Assembly (NCBI RefSeq): GCF_009739515.1
Contig: NZ_CP046535.1
Location: forward strand, 3,519,501 to 3,583,500
Source of the DNA: Sphingomonas profundi
Lineage (GTDB): Bacteria; Pseudomonadota; Alphaproteobacteria; Sphingomonadales; Sphingomonadaceae
Reading direction: 5' to 3'
DNA: 64,000 bases
Part shown: positions 51,498 through 58,750 of the stretch, in pieces
Layout of the letters: each line of letters opens with the position of its first letter
Position numbering within the stretch: position 1 is the stretch's first letter
The notes under the pieces: generated by a model
The model's input: the letters and a program-made list of their open reading frames with translations, nothing else
Databases searched by the model: none
Told to the model about the DNA's origin: nothing
Program-made: the position numbers and the translations under genes

Positions 51498-52346
51498 GTG
51501 ATCCCCTATGCGGAGGTGATCGGCGATCCGATCGCACATTCCAAGTCGCCGCTGATCCACGGCTTCTGGCTCGACCAGCTGGGGATCGAGGGCGCGTATC
51601 GCCGGGCACATGTCCGCGCCGCCGACCTGCACGATTATTTCGCCGCACGCCGGGCGGATCCGCTGTGGCGCGGCTGCAACGTGACGGTGCCGCACAAGCA
51701 GGCGGTGCTGGCGCACTGCGACTGGATCGATCCGAACGCCGCGACGATCGGCGCGGTGAACACGATCGTGCCGGAGAATGGCGTGCTCGCCGGCTACAAT
51801 ACCGACGGCATCGGCTTCCTCGAACCGCTGCGGCCGCTGCTGCTGCGCCCGCATCTGTTCCGCATGGCCCGCATCCTGGGCGCGGGCGGCGCGGCCCGGG
51901 CGATCGCCCACGCGCTGGCGGGCGAGGGGTTCGAGCCCGTCATTCTCGCCCGCACGGCGGAGAAGGCGCGCGCCTTCCTCGACAGCCTCGGCATTTCGGG
52001 TGGCCACGCGGCGGCGCTGGAAATGTTCGCCGCGCCGACCGACTTCGCCTTCGACGATCGCGCCGGCCTGCTCGATCTGGTGGTGAACACCACGCCGCTT
52101 GGCATGGCCGGCCAGCCGCCGCTGCACCTCGATTTCAGCCATGTGCCGCCCGGATCGGTGGTCTACGACATCGTCTACGCGCCGCTTGAAACGCCGCTGC
52201 TGGCGGAGGCGCGGGCGCGGGGCCTGCGCACGATCGACGGGCTGGAGATGCTGATCGGCCAGGCCGCCGCCGCCTTCGCCCGCTTCTTTGGCGCCGCCGC
52301 CCCGCGCGAGCATGATGCGGCGCTGCGCGTGCGGCTGGTCGCCTGA
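51498..52346 (+). CDS. aroE: Shikimate dehydrogenase (NADP+)
   Basis: A 282-residue enzyme reducing 3-dehydroshikimate in the aromatic amino-acid pathway. N-terminal VIGDPIAHSKSPLIHGFW contains the shikimate-binding S-x-S; GCNVTVPHKQAVL (Lys and Asp site nearby), the nucleotide fold LGAGGAARAIAHAL and NTTPLGMAGQPPL are conserved. GTG 51498 is the start. Maf-aroE-coaE-dnaQ is a usual order to the right of alphaproteobacterial origins. Confidence 0.95.
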   Translation: MIPYAEVIGDPIAHSKSPLIHGFWLDQLGIEGAYRRAHVRAADLHDYFAARRADPLWRGCNVTVPHKQAVLAHCDWIDPNAATIGAVNTIVPENGVLAGYNTDGIGFLEPLRPLLLRPHLFRMARILGAGGAARAIAHALAGEGFEPVILARTAEKARAFLDSLGISGGHAAALEMFAAPTDFAFDDRAGLLDLVVNTTPLGMAGQPPLHLDFSHVPPGSVVYDIVYAPLETPLLAEARARGLRTIDGLEMLIGQAAAAFARFFGAAAPREHDAALRVRLVA

Positions 52347-52359
52347 TCGTGCCCGTGCG

Positions 52360-52968
52360 ATGATGATCCTCGGCCTGACGGGCTCGATCGGCATGGGCAA
52401 GTCCACCGTCGCCGCCATGTTCCGGGCAGCCGGCGTGCCGGTGTTCGATGCCGATGCGGAGGTGCATCGCCTGCAGGGGCCAGGCGGACGCCTGCTCGCC
52501 GCGATCGAGGCGCTGCATCCCGGCACCACCGGCCCCGGCGGGGTCGACCGCGTGGCGCTGGGCCGCGCCGTGTTCGGCGACGCGGCGGCGCTCGGCCGGC
52601 TCGAACGATTGATCCACCCGCAGGTGGCCGCCGGCCAGCGCGCCTTCCTGCGGCGGCATCGCGCCCGCCGGCTGGTGGTGCTGGATATCCCCCTGCTGTT
52701 CGAGAAAGGCGGCTGGCGCCGCGTGGATCGCATCGCCGTCGTCTCCGCCCCGGCGTGGATGCAGCGCCGCCGCGTGCTGGCCCGGCCGGGCATGACGCAG
52801 GCGCGCCTCGCCCGCATCCTCGCCCTCCAGACGCCCGACGCGGAGAAGCGCCGTCGCGCCGATTTCGTAATCCCGACGGGGCGCGGCATGGCGACGACGC
52901 GCGCCCGGGTGCGCCACCTCGTCGCTTGCCTAAGCCGGACGCCGGGTCGATATGAGGGTGATGCGTGA
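52360..52968 (+). CDS. coaE: Dephospho-CoA kinase
   Basis: A 202-residue P-loop kinase for the last step of coenzyme A synthesis. LGLTGSIGMGKSTVAAMF gives the P-loop at the N-terminus; VFDADAEVHRLQGPGG and LDIPLLFEKG are family marks. Two adjacent ATG codons at 52360 and 52363 are possible starts. Its end overlaps dnaQ by 17 bases. Confidence 0.95.
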   Translation: MMILGLTGSIGMGKSTVAAMFRAAGVPVFDADAEVHRLQGPGGRLLAAIEALHPGTTGPGGVDRVALGRAVFGDAAALGRLERLIHPQVAAGQRAFLRRHRARRLVVLDIPLLFEKGGWRRVDRIAVVSAPAWMQRRRVLARPGMTQARLARILALQTPDAEKRRRADFVIPTGRGMATTRARVRHLVACLSRTPGRYEGDA

Positions 52969-53674
52969 GATAGTCTTCGATACCGAAACGACTGGCCTCA
53001 GCCCGCTGGACGGCCATCGACTGGTCGAGATCGGCTGTGTCGAGCTGGTCAACAAGGTGGAGACGGGCCGCACCTTCCACGGCTATTTCAACCCCGCGCG
53101 GCCCATGCCGCCGGAAGCGGAGGCGGTCCACGGCCTCTCCTCCCGCTTCCTCGCCGACAAGCCGGCCTTCTGCGATTCGGTGGGCGAGCTGATCGCCTTT
53201 CTCGGCGAGTGCAGCCTCGTCGCGCACAATGCCGCCTTTGATTTCGGCTTCCTCAACCACGAGCTCGGCCTCGCCGGCCACGGCGTGATCTGCATGACGC
53301 GGATGGTGGACACGCTGGCGATCGCCCGATCGCGCCACCCCGGCGCCAAGCACAGCCTCGATGCGCTCTGCACCCGCTACGGGATCGATCGCAGCCACCG
53401 GGTCAAGCATGGTGCGCTGCTGGATGCCCAGCTGCTCGCCCAGCTTTATGTCGAGCTGACCGGCGGGCGCCAGATCGGCCTCTCGCTGCGCGCCGAACCC
53501 CTTATGCCGAGCGTCGCCGCGTCCCATGCCGCCGCCGCAACGGCGGCACGCCCTGCCCTCATCATCCGCCCGCCGCGGCCGCACGCGGCATCGGCGGAGG
53601 AACTTAGCCGCCACTCGGCCTTTGTCTCATGTCTCGCAAACCCGCTTTGGGGGGAGGCTTCGACGCCCGGTTGA
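52952..53674 (+). CDS. dnaQ: DNA polymerase III epsilon subunit (proofreading 3'-5' exonuclease)
   Basis: A 240-residue DEDDh exonuclease. Exo I is FDTETTGL (Asp, Glu), Exo II is AHNAAFDFGF (Asp), Exo IIIepsilon is HGALLDAQLL (His, Asp). The C-terminal tail (polymerase-binding) ends LANPLWGEASTPG. The start ATG overlaps coaE, GTG 52958 or ATG 52961 being alternatives. The stop region overlaps a GC-rich inverted repeat. Followed by hpf. Confidence 0.94.
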   Translation: MRVMREIVFDTETTGLSPLDGHRLVEIGCVELVNKVETGRTFHGYFNPARPMPPEAEAVHGLSSRFLADKPAFCDSVGELIAFLGECSLVAHNAAFDFGFLNHELGLAGHGVICMTRMVDTLAIARSRHPGAKHSLDALCTRYGIDRSHRVKHGALLDAQLLAQLYVELTGGRQIGLSLRAEPLMPSVAASHAAAATAARPALIIRPPRPHAASAEELSRHSAFVSCLANPLWGEASTPG

Positions 53675-53680
53675 CCGGGC
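53665..53680. other. Near-palindromic hairpin over the dnaQ stop codon
   Basis: GCCCGGT and ACCGGGC form a 7-bp stem with a two-base spacer and include the dnaQ stop. A second stem, CCCGCC/GGCGGG, follows at 53703-53719 before hpf. The pair may end or slow the dnaQ transcript; no T-run, so terminator role uncertain. Confidence 0.4.
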
Positions 53681-53756
53681 ACATACCCGGGCCTAAGGCC
53701 GCCCCGCCCGTCAGGCGGGTGCGGCGGAACATCGTTTCGTTACGCAGGAGAAGCCC

Positions 53757-54323
53757 ATGGAAATCCGTGTCTCTGGTCATCACGTCGATACCGGCGATGC
53801 CCTTCGACAGCATGTCGACGAACGGATGCAGGCGCTGGCGGAGAAGTTCTTTTCGCGCAGCATCTCCGCCCACGTCACCTTCAGCCCCGGCCCGCACGCC
53901 AGTTTCGTGTGCGATATCGTGGCCCACGTGATGCAGGGCGTGATCCTGAAGGGCAGCGGCCAGGCGAACGAGGCGCACCCCGCCTTCGATCGGGCGGCGG
54001 ACCGGATCGAGACGCAGCTGCGCCGCTACATGCGCCGCCTAAAGGATCGCCACGCCGGCAACGGCGTCGTCGAGATCGAGGCGGACGCCGGCTACACCGT
54101 GTTCGATGCGCCGCCCGAGGACGAGGCGGAGGACAATCCCGTCATCATCGCCGAGACGCGGGTCGACGTGCCGGAGGCCAGCGTGTCCGATGCGGTGATG
54201 ATGCTCGATCTGCGCAACACCGGAGCGCTGTTGTTCCGCAACAGCGGCACCGGCGCCTATAACATGGTCTACCGCCGCAACGACGGGACGATCGGCTGGG
54301 TCGAACCCCAGCGCGCCGCCTGA
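53757..54323 (+). CDS. hpf: Ribosome hibernation-promoting factor, long form
   Basis: A 188-residue protein with an N-terminal S30AE domain (VSGHHVDTGDALRQHVDERM) that binds the 30S mRNA channel and a C-terminal domain (GALLFRNSGTGAYNMVYRRNDG, read in parts) that dimerises ribosomes into inactive 100S particles. This is the long HPF typical of alphaproteobacteria. An AGGAG ribosome site precedes the ATG. Followed by ptsN, as usual, but rpoN, often nearby, is not. Confidence 0.95.
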   Translation: MEIRVSGHHVDTGDALRQHVDERMQALAEKFFSRSISAHVTFSPGPHASFVCDIVAHVMQGVILKGSGQANEAHPAFDRAADRIETQLRRYMRRLKDRHAGNGVVEIEADAGYTVFDAPPEDEAEDNPVIIAETRVDVPEASVSDAVMMLDLRNTGALLFRNSGTGAYNMVYRRNDGTIGWVEPQRAA

Positions 54324-54334
54324 GGACAGCCACC

Positions 54335-54844
54335 GTGGAAGACGACGCCGCCCAAGCCGAGCCGGTCAGCCGCTCGCTCGACGATCTGAGCGACCTGCTG
54401 GCGCCGGCGGCGATCGTCTCCGCGCTGGCGGTGCCGAACAAGAAGGCGCTGTTCCAGCAGCTCGCCGCCATCGCCGCCAAGGCTGTGCCGCTGGATCCGA
54501 AGCTGGTGGTGGAGCGGCTCGCCGATCGCGAGCGGCTGGGCTCGACCGGCTTCGGCGGCGGCGTCGCCATTCCGCACGGCAAGATCGACGGGCTGGAGCG
54601 GGTGATCGGCGTGTTCGCCCGGCTGGCCACGCCGATCGACTTCAACGCCATCGACGACATGCCGGTCGATCTCGTCTTCCTCCTGCTATCGCCGCCCGAT
54701 GCCGGCGTGGAGCATCTGAAGGCGCTGGCGCGCGTCAGCCGGCGGATGCGCGATCGGGCGTTCGTCGCCAAGCTGCGCGGCGCGGGCACCGAGGATGCGC
54801 TCTACGCCCTGTTCGCCAGCGGCGAATCGCGCAATGCCGCCTGA
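54335..54844 (+). CDS. ptsN: PTS IIA-like nitrogen regulatory protein (EIIA-Ntr)
   Basis: A 169-residue EIIA-type protein of the nitrogen PTS, phosphorylated on His by NPr and signalling nitrogen and potassium status. The phosphorylated His is in GGGVAIPHGKIDGL near residue 76; the ERLADRERLGSTGFGGG stretch precedes it. GTG 54335 starts 11 bases after hpf, so the two are cotranscribed. Confidence 0.94.
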   Translation: MEDDAAQAEPVSRSLDDLSDLLAPAAIVSALAVPNKKALFQQLAAIAAKAVPLDPKLVVERLADRERLGSTGFGGGVAIPHGKIDGLERVIGVFARLATPIDFNAIDDMPVDLVFLLLSPPDAGVEHLKALARVSRRMRDRAFVAKLRGAGTEDALYALFASGESRNAA

Positions 54845-54846
54845 CC

Positions 54847-55347
54847 GTGCGGCGCCCGACGGTGGCCGCTGACGCCGCCGAGCCGCCGTCCGGCGCGGAG
54901 GCGCATTTCCGGGCGCTCGAATCGCTCTATCGCGCGGCTCCGATCAATCTCTTTTTCCCATCCAGGCTGGAGATCGTCGAGGAGGGTGTGGCCCGCATCC
55001 GCTTCCGCGTGGACGCCGCGGTGCATCACGCGGCCGGCGCGGCGCACGGCACGACCTACTTCAAGATGCTCGACGATGCCGCCTTCTATGCGGCGAACAG
55101 CCTCGTCTCCGATCGCTTCCTGCTCACCACCGCCTTCAACCTGCTGCTCACCCGCCCGCTGAAATCCGGCGAGGTGGTGGCCGAAGGCCGCTGGATCAGC
55201 GGCCGCCGCCGCGTGCTGGTGGCGGACGCGCGCCTGCTGGACGAGGCGGGGGAGGAGGTGGCGCGCGGCACCGGCACCTTCATGCGCAGTCGCATCCCGC
55301 TCGCCACCCTGCCCGGCTACGCCGCACCGCCCGGCGGCACGGCGTGA
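54847..55347 (+). CDS. Hotdog-fold thioesterase (PaaI family)
   Basis: A 166-residue acyl-CoA thioesterase-like protein. HHAAGAAHGTTYFKMLDDAAFYAA holds the family catalytic region (read in parts), with the Asp of the active-site helix; GTGTFMRSRIPL is the last strand. GTG 54847 is three bases after the ptsN stop. Substrate unknown. Confidence 0.86.
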   Translation: MRRPTVAADAAEPPSGAEAHFRALESLYRAAPINLFFPSRLEIVEEGVARIRFRVDAAVHHAAGAAHGTTYFKMLDDAAFYAANSLVSDRFLLTTAFNLLLTRPLKSGEVVAEGRWISGRRRVLVADARLLDEAGEEVARGTGTFMRSRIPLATLPGYAAPPGGTA

Positions 55348-55682
55348 CGCCGCGGCCCGCGTCGGGCCTGCTCGTCTCCGCGCTGGTGCGGGCGATCGAG
55401 GCGGCCGGCGGCGGCGCAATGGTGCTGGCGAAGGGCGATGCGACCTCGGGCGGCATCCTGCTCGCGCTCGCCGATCGCGGCCGAGCGACGGCGCTGGTCG
55501 AGCGCACGCTCGGCATGGACGACATCTACCGCTGGAGCGCGGCCGGCCCCGCCGACCTCGCCGATCCGCTCGCTTTCTCCGACTATCTGGCGCGGCGCCG
55601 GCAATCGGACCCGGATCTCTGGGCGGTCGAGCTCGATCATCCGCAGGCGCGCGACATCGCCGATCGGCTGATCGGCGCCTGA
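55344..55682 (+). CDS. DUF1491 family protein
   Basis: A 112-residue alphaproteobacterial protein; LVSALVRAIEAAGGGAMVLAKGD near the start and DLWAVELDHPQARDIADRLI at the end are typical (shown in parts). Function unknown; often near ptsN in sphingomonads. The start overlaps the thioesterase stop by four bases. Confidence 0.88.
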   Translation: MTPRPASGLLVSALVRAIEAAGGGAMVLAKGDATSGGILLALADRGRATALVERTLGMDDIYRWSAAGPADLADPLAFSDYLARRRQSDPDLWAVELDHPQARDIADRLIGA

Positions 55683-55698
55683 TCGGCCGCTTTCCACT

Positions 55699-55713
55699 GT
55701 TCCCGGCCTGTTC
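55699..55713. promoter_or_regulatory. LexA (SOS) box upstream of mmcB
   Basis: GTTC-CCGGCCT-GTTC matches the alphaproteobacterial LexA site GTTC-N7-GTTC exactly. It ends 11 bases before the mmcB start, where LexA would block transcription. In Caulobacter mmcB is a LexA target (known). Confidence 0.85.
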
Positions 55714-55724
55714 TATGCAGGCGC

Positions 55725-56213
55725 ATGGCCACCGCCCCCGAATCGCCCTGCTTCGACGATGCGCCGATGGTCGCGCGCGATGTGGCGCGCGGCGTCTGCC
55801 GGCTGTTCTTCCGCCAGGATCTGTTCGCCCTGTGCGAGGTGCCGCTGCCCAACGGCCGCCGCGCCGACCTGATGGCGATCGACGCGAAGGGCTGCCTGAC
55901 GATCGTCGAGATCAAGGTCTCGCGCGCCGATCTGCGCGGCGATGCCAAGTGGCCCGACTATCTCGATTATTGCGATCGCTTCTTCTGGGCCGTGCCCGCC
56001 GGCTTCGATCTGTCGCCCTTTGCGGAGGAGGCGTTCCGGCCGGAGATCGCCGGCCTGCTGGTGGCCGACCGCTACGACGCCGCGACTCTGCGCGAGGCCG
56101 CCCACCGTCCGCTCGCCGGCGCCCGCCGCAAGGCGGAGACCTTGCGCTTCGCCCGCCGCGCCGCCCGCCGCCTGCTCGGCGACCTCGACCCCGGCCTGGC
56201 GGGGATGGACTGA
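55725..56213 (+). CDS. mmcB: MmcB family DNA-repair protein
   Basis: A 162-residue protein with a restriction-endonuclease-like fold (PD-(D/E)xK type): conserved acidic and basic residues in LPNGRRADLMAIDAKGCLTIVEIKVSRADLR (shown in parts: RADLMAID, TIVEIKVS). It is an alphaproteobacterial SOS protein that helps tolerate mitomycin-type damage. A clear LexA box sits directly upstream, supporting SOS control. Convergent with the ankyrin gene. Confidence 0.91.
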   Translation: MATAPESPCFDDAPMVARDVARGVCRLFFRQDLFALCEVPLPNGRRADLMAIDAKGCLTIVEIKVSRADLRGDAKWPDYLDYCDRFFWAVPAGFDLSPFAEEAFRPEIAGLLVADRYDAATLREAAHRPLAGARRKAETLRFARRAARRLLGDLDPGLAGMD

Positions 56214-56220
56214 GCGGAAG

Positions 56221-56820
56221 CTACAGCCTCGGCCCGGCCACCGGGCCCTTCGGCTTGGCCGGCTTCGTGTCGTCGATCAGCTTCAGGATGGCGGCGGAGC
56301 GGCGATCGCGCGCGGCATAGTCGCGCGCGCTGAGGCCGGCGACCCGATCGGTGAGCGCCGGGTTCGCGCCGGAGGCGAGCAGCAACCGCACCGTCGCCAG
56401 GTCGCGCGCCTGCACCGACAGGATCAGCGGCGTCTCGCCCTGGTTGTTCGTCGCGTTCACGCCGGCGCCGCGATCGATCAGCAGCGCGGCGCCCTCGCTG
56501 AAGCCGATCTGCGCGGCGAGGCCCAGCGGCGTGTTGCCCTGCGTGTCGCGCACGTCGGGCTTGGCCCCCTTGGCGAGCAGGAAAGCGAGCCACGTCGCGT
56601 CGCGCCGCTTCGTCACGATGTGCAGCGCCGCGTCGCCATCGTCGCCGCGCACGTTGACCAGGGTGGAGCCCGGCTGGTCGATTACCTCCGTCACCTTCGC
56701 GCCGTCGCGATCGCGCACCGCCTTGAGGAACTTGTAGCTGTCGGAAAACTGCGCCGTCGCCGGGCCGGCGGCCAATCCGATCGCCAGCATCATCGCCAAA
56801 CCCAGCCTTGCCTGCCGCAT
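56221..56820 (-). CDS. Secreted ankyrin-repeat protein
   Basis: A 199-residue protein with a signal peptide (LGLAMMLAIGLAAGPATA|Q) and four ankyrin-like repeats: GDAALHIVTKRRDATWLAFL, GNTPLGLAAQIGFSEGAALL, GETPLILSVQARDLATVRLL and the start of a further one (AGLSARDYA). Such proteins mediate protein contacts in the periplasm. ATG 56820 was chosen because it puts the signal peptide at the N-terminus. Partner unknown. Confidence 0.88.
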   Translation of the reverse strand: MRQARLGLAMMLAIGLAAGPATAQFSDSYKFLKAVRDRDGAKVTEVIDQPGSTLVNVRGDDGDAALHIVTKRRDATWLAFLLAKGAKPDVRDTQGNTPLGLAAQIGFSEGAALLIDRGAGVNATNNQGETPLILSVQARDLATVRLLLASGANPALTDRVAGLSARDYAARDRRSAAILKLIDDTKPAKPKGPVAGPRL

Positions 56821-56896
56821 ATTCGTCCGCTTCCCTGCCCTTGCCCGGTCCGTGCCCTTGCCTGGCCGCGCATAGCCTAGCATGGCTGGCGGTGCC

Positions 56897-57493
56897 ATGA
56901 ACAAGCCCCGCCTGCCCGCCCTCCTCCTCGCCGCCCTCCTCGCATCCTGCGGGCTCGCCGGCTGCCAGCAGCGCGCGGCCGATCCGCCGCTGGCCGGCGC
57001 GCGCATCGGCGGGCCGTTCTCGCTGATCGATCAGGACGGCCGGGCCGTATCCGATCGCCAGTTCGCCGGGCGCTACCGGCTCGTCTACTTCGGCTACACC
57101 TTCTGTCCGGACGTCTGCCCGACAGACCTGCAGACGCTGATGAAGGGCCTGACCCGGTTCGAGGCGCAGGATGCCGCCCGCGCCGCCAGGGTGCAGCCGA
57201 TCTTCGTCACCGTCGATCCGGAACGGGATACGCCGGCGGTGCTGAAGGCGTGGGTCGCCGCCTTCCACCCGCGCCTGATCGGCCTCACCGGCACGCCCGC
57301 GCAGATCGCCGCGGTGGCGAAGGAATATGCCGTCTACTACAAGAAGGTGGAAACCCCGGGCACCGCTTCCTACCTGATGGATCATGCGCGCCAAGCGGTG
57401 CTGTTCGGCCCGCAGGGCGAGCCGCTGGCGCTGATCCCGCAGGATGACGGGCCGGAGGCGGCCGCCGCCGAGCTGGCGAAATGGGTGAGATGA
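56897..57493 (+). CDS. SCO1/SenC family copper-binding lipoprotein
   Basis: A 198-residue thioredoxin-fold protein that helps load copper into cytochrome c oxidase. Signal peptide with lipobox (ALLASCGLAGC), then the copper site CPDVC in YTFCPDVCPTD and the distal His in YLMDHARQAVLF. ATG 56897 (MNKPR) was chosen over 56882. Its stop overlaps the next gene by four bases. Periplasmic, tethered to the membrane. Confidence 0.93.
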   Translation: MNKPRLPALLLAALLASCGLAGCQQRAADPPLAGARIGGPFSLIDQDGRAVSDRQFAGRYRLVYFGYTFCPDVCPTDLQTLMKGLTRFEAQDAARAARVQPIFVTVDPERDTPAVLKAWVAAFHPRLIGLTGTPAQIAAVAKEYAVYYKKVETPGTASYLMDHARQAVLFGPQGEPLALIPQDDGPEAAAAELAKWVR

Positions 57494-57936
57494 CCGAAAC
57501 GCCGCAGAGCCGCTTCTGGGAGACGACACCGCTCCACCGGATGACCCGTGCCGAGTGGGAGTCGCTGTGCGACGGCTGCGGCAAATGCTGCATCCACAAG
57601 CTGGAAGACGACGAGACCGGCGAGCTCTACCCCACCAACATCGCCTGCAAGCTGCTCGATCGCCGCACCGGCCAGTGCAGCGACTATCGCCGGCGCCACG
57701 CCTTCGTGCCCGAGTGCGTGCGGCTGACGCCGGCCAAGCTGCGCCAGCTGGAATGGCTGCCCACCACCTGCGCCTACCGCCTGATCGACGAGGGCCGGCC
57801 CCTGCCCGATTGGCACCATCTGGTGAGCGGCGATCGTGAGGCGGTGCACCGTGCCGGTGAGTCGGTGCGCGGCTGGACGGTGTCCGAGGAGGATGTCGGC
57901 GACTTCGAGAACCATATTGTCGATAGGATCCTCTGA
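57490..57936 (+). CDS. YcgN family cysteine-cluster protein (UPF0260)
   Basis: A 148-residue cytosolic protein with conserved Cys at CDGCGKCCIHK near residue 30 and others at ACKLLDRRTGQCSDY and PECVRLTP, suggestive of metal or iron-sulfur binding. The family is widespread and uncharacterised. ATG overlaps the SCO gene stop. Confidence 0.9.
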   Translation: MTETPQSRFWETTPLHRMTRAEWESLCDGCGKCCIHKLEDDETGELYPTNIACKLLDRRTGQCSDYRRRHAFVPECVRLTPAKLRQLEWLPTTCAYRLIDEGRPLPDWHHLVSGDREAVHRAGESVRGWTVSEEDVGDFENHIVDRIL

Positions 57937-58645
57937 GCCGCGCACGCCGGCCTTCTCCGGCGGCGGCCTTACGCGCGCGCTCACCGTGGTGCGGCGGCCG
58001 CAGGCGCGGCGGATGCGCCTCTCGGTCGATCCGCGCGACGGCACGGTGCGGCTCACCTTGCCGCAGCGCGCGGCGCTGAAGCCGGCGCTGGCTTGGGTGG
58101 AGGGCAAGCGCGGCTGGATCGAGGCGACGCTCGCCACCCTGCCCGCGCCGCACGCGATCGTGCCCGGCGGCACCATCCCGTTCGAGGGCGGCCTGCTGCG
58201 CATCCTGTGGCGCGAGGGCGGTTCGCGGATCGTGCGGCGGGAGGCCGAGGCGCTGGTGCTCGGCGGCCCGGCCGAGTCGCTGGCGCCGCGCGTGCTGCGC
58301 TGGCTGAGGCGGGAGGCGCTGGCGCGGCTGGAGGCGGAAACCCGCGCCTTCGGCCTGCGCGCCGGCGTGTCCATCGGCCGCGTCGCGGTCGGCGATCCGC
58401 GTGCGCGCTGGGGCAGCTGCTCGTCCGCCGGCGACATCCGCTACAGCTGGCGCCTGATCCTCGCGCCGGTCGCGGTGCGCGAGGCGACCGTGGCGCATGA
58501 GGTGGCGCATCGCCTGCACATGGACCACAGCCCGGCCTTCCACGCGGCGGTGGCGGCGCTGCTCGGCCGCGATCCGGCGGCGGAGCGCGTGTGGCTGCGC
58601 CGCCATGGCGCCGCGCTCTACTGGATCGGGCGCCAGGAGGCCTAA
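57917..58645 (+). CDS. M48/YgjP-like metal-dependent hydrolase (SprT/DUF45 type)
   Basis: A protein of about 242 residues with the zinc motif HExxH in VAHEVAHRLHMDH near residue 197 (HEVAH) plus GSCSSAGDIRYSWRLI, the family signature of YgjP. These are predicted metallopeptidases of unknown substrate. TTG 57917 is the chosen start (GAGAA upstream); ATG 57893 in the same frame is an alternative. It overlaps the 3' end of the YcgN-like gene in another frame. Confidence 0.85.
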   Translation: MSIGSSEPRTPAFSGGGLTRALTVVRRPQARRMRLSVDPRDGTVRLTLPQRAALKPALAWVEGKRGWIEATLATLPAPHAIVPGGTIPFEGGLLRILWREGGSRIVRREAEALVLGGPAESLAPRVLRWLRREALARLEAETRAFGLRAGVSIGRVAVGDPRARWGSCSSAGDIRYSWRLILAPVAVREATVAHEVAHRLHMDHSPAFHAAVAALLGRDPAAERVWLRRHGAALYWIGRQEA

Positions 58646-58750
58646 GCGCGGGACCTTGCGCGCGTCACTGCCCGGTGCCGCCCCGCACGGAACGCGGCTC
58701 CGGCCTCGACGGTTTGAACCGCCGTTCCACCCGCAGCACGAGACCTCATC

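Noticed and set aside
58646-58750. tRNA-like T-arm (GGTTTGAACC region) before poxB
   Set aside because: No acceptor stem, anticodon arm or CCA end could be arranged around it.
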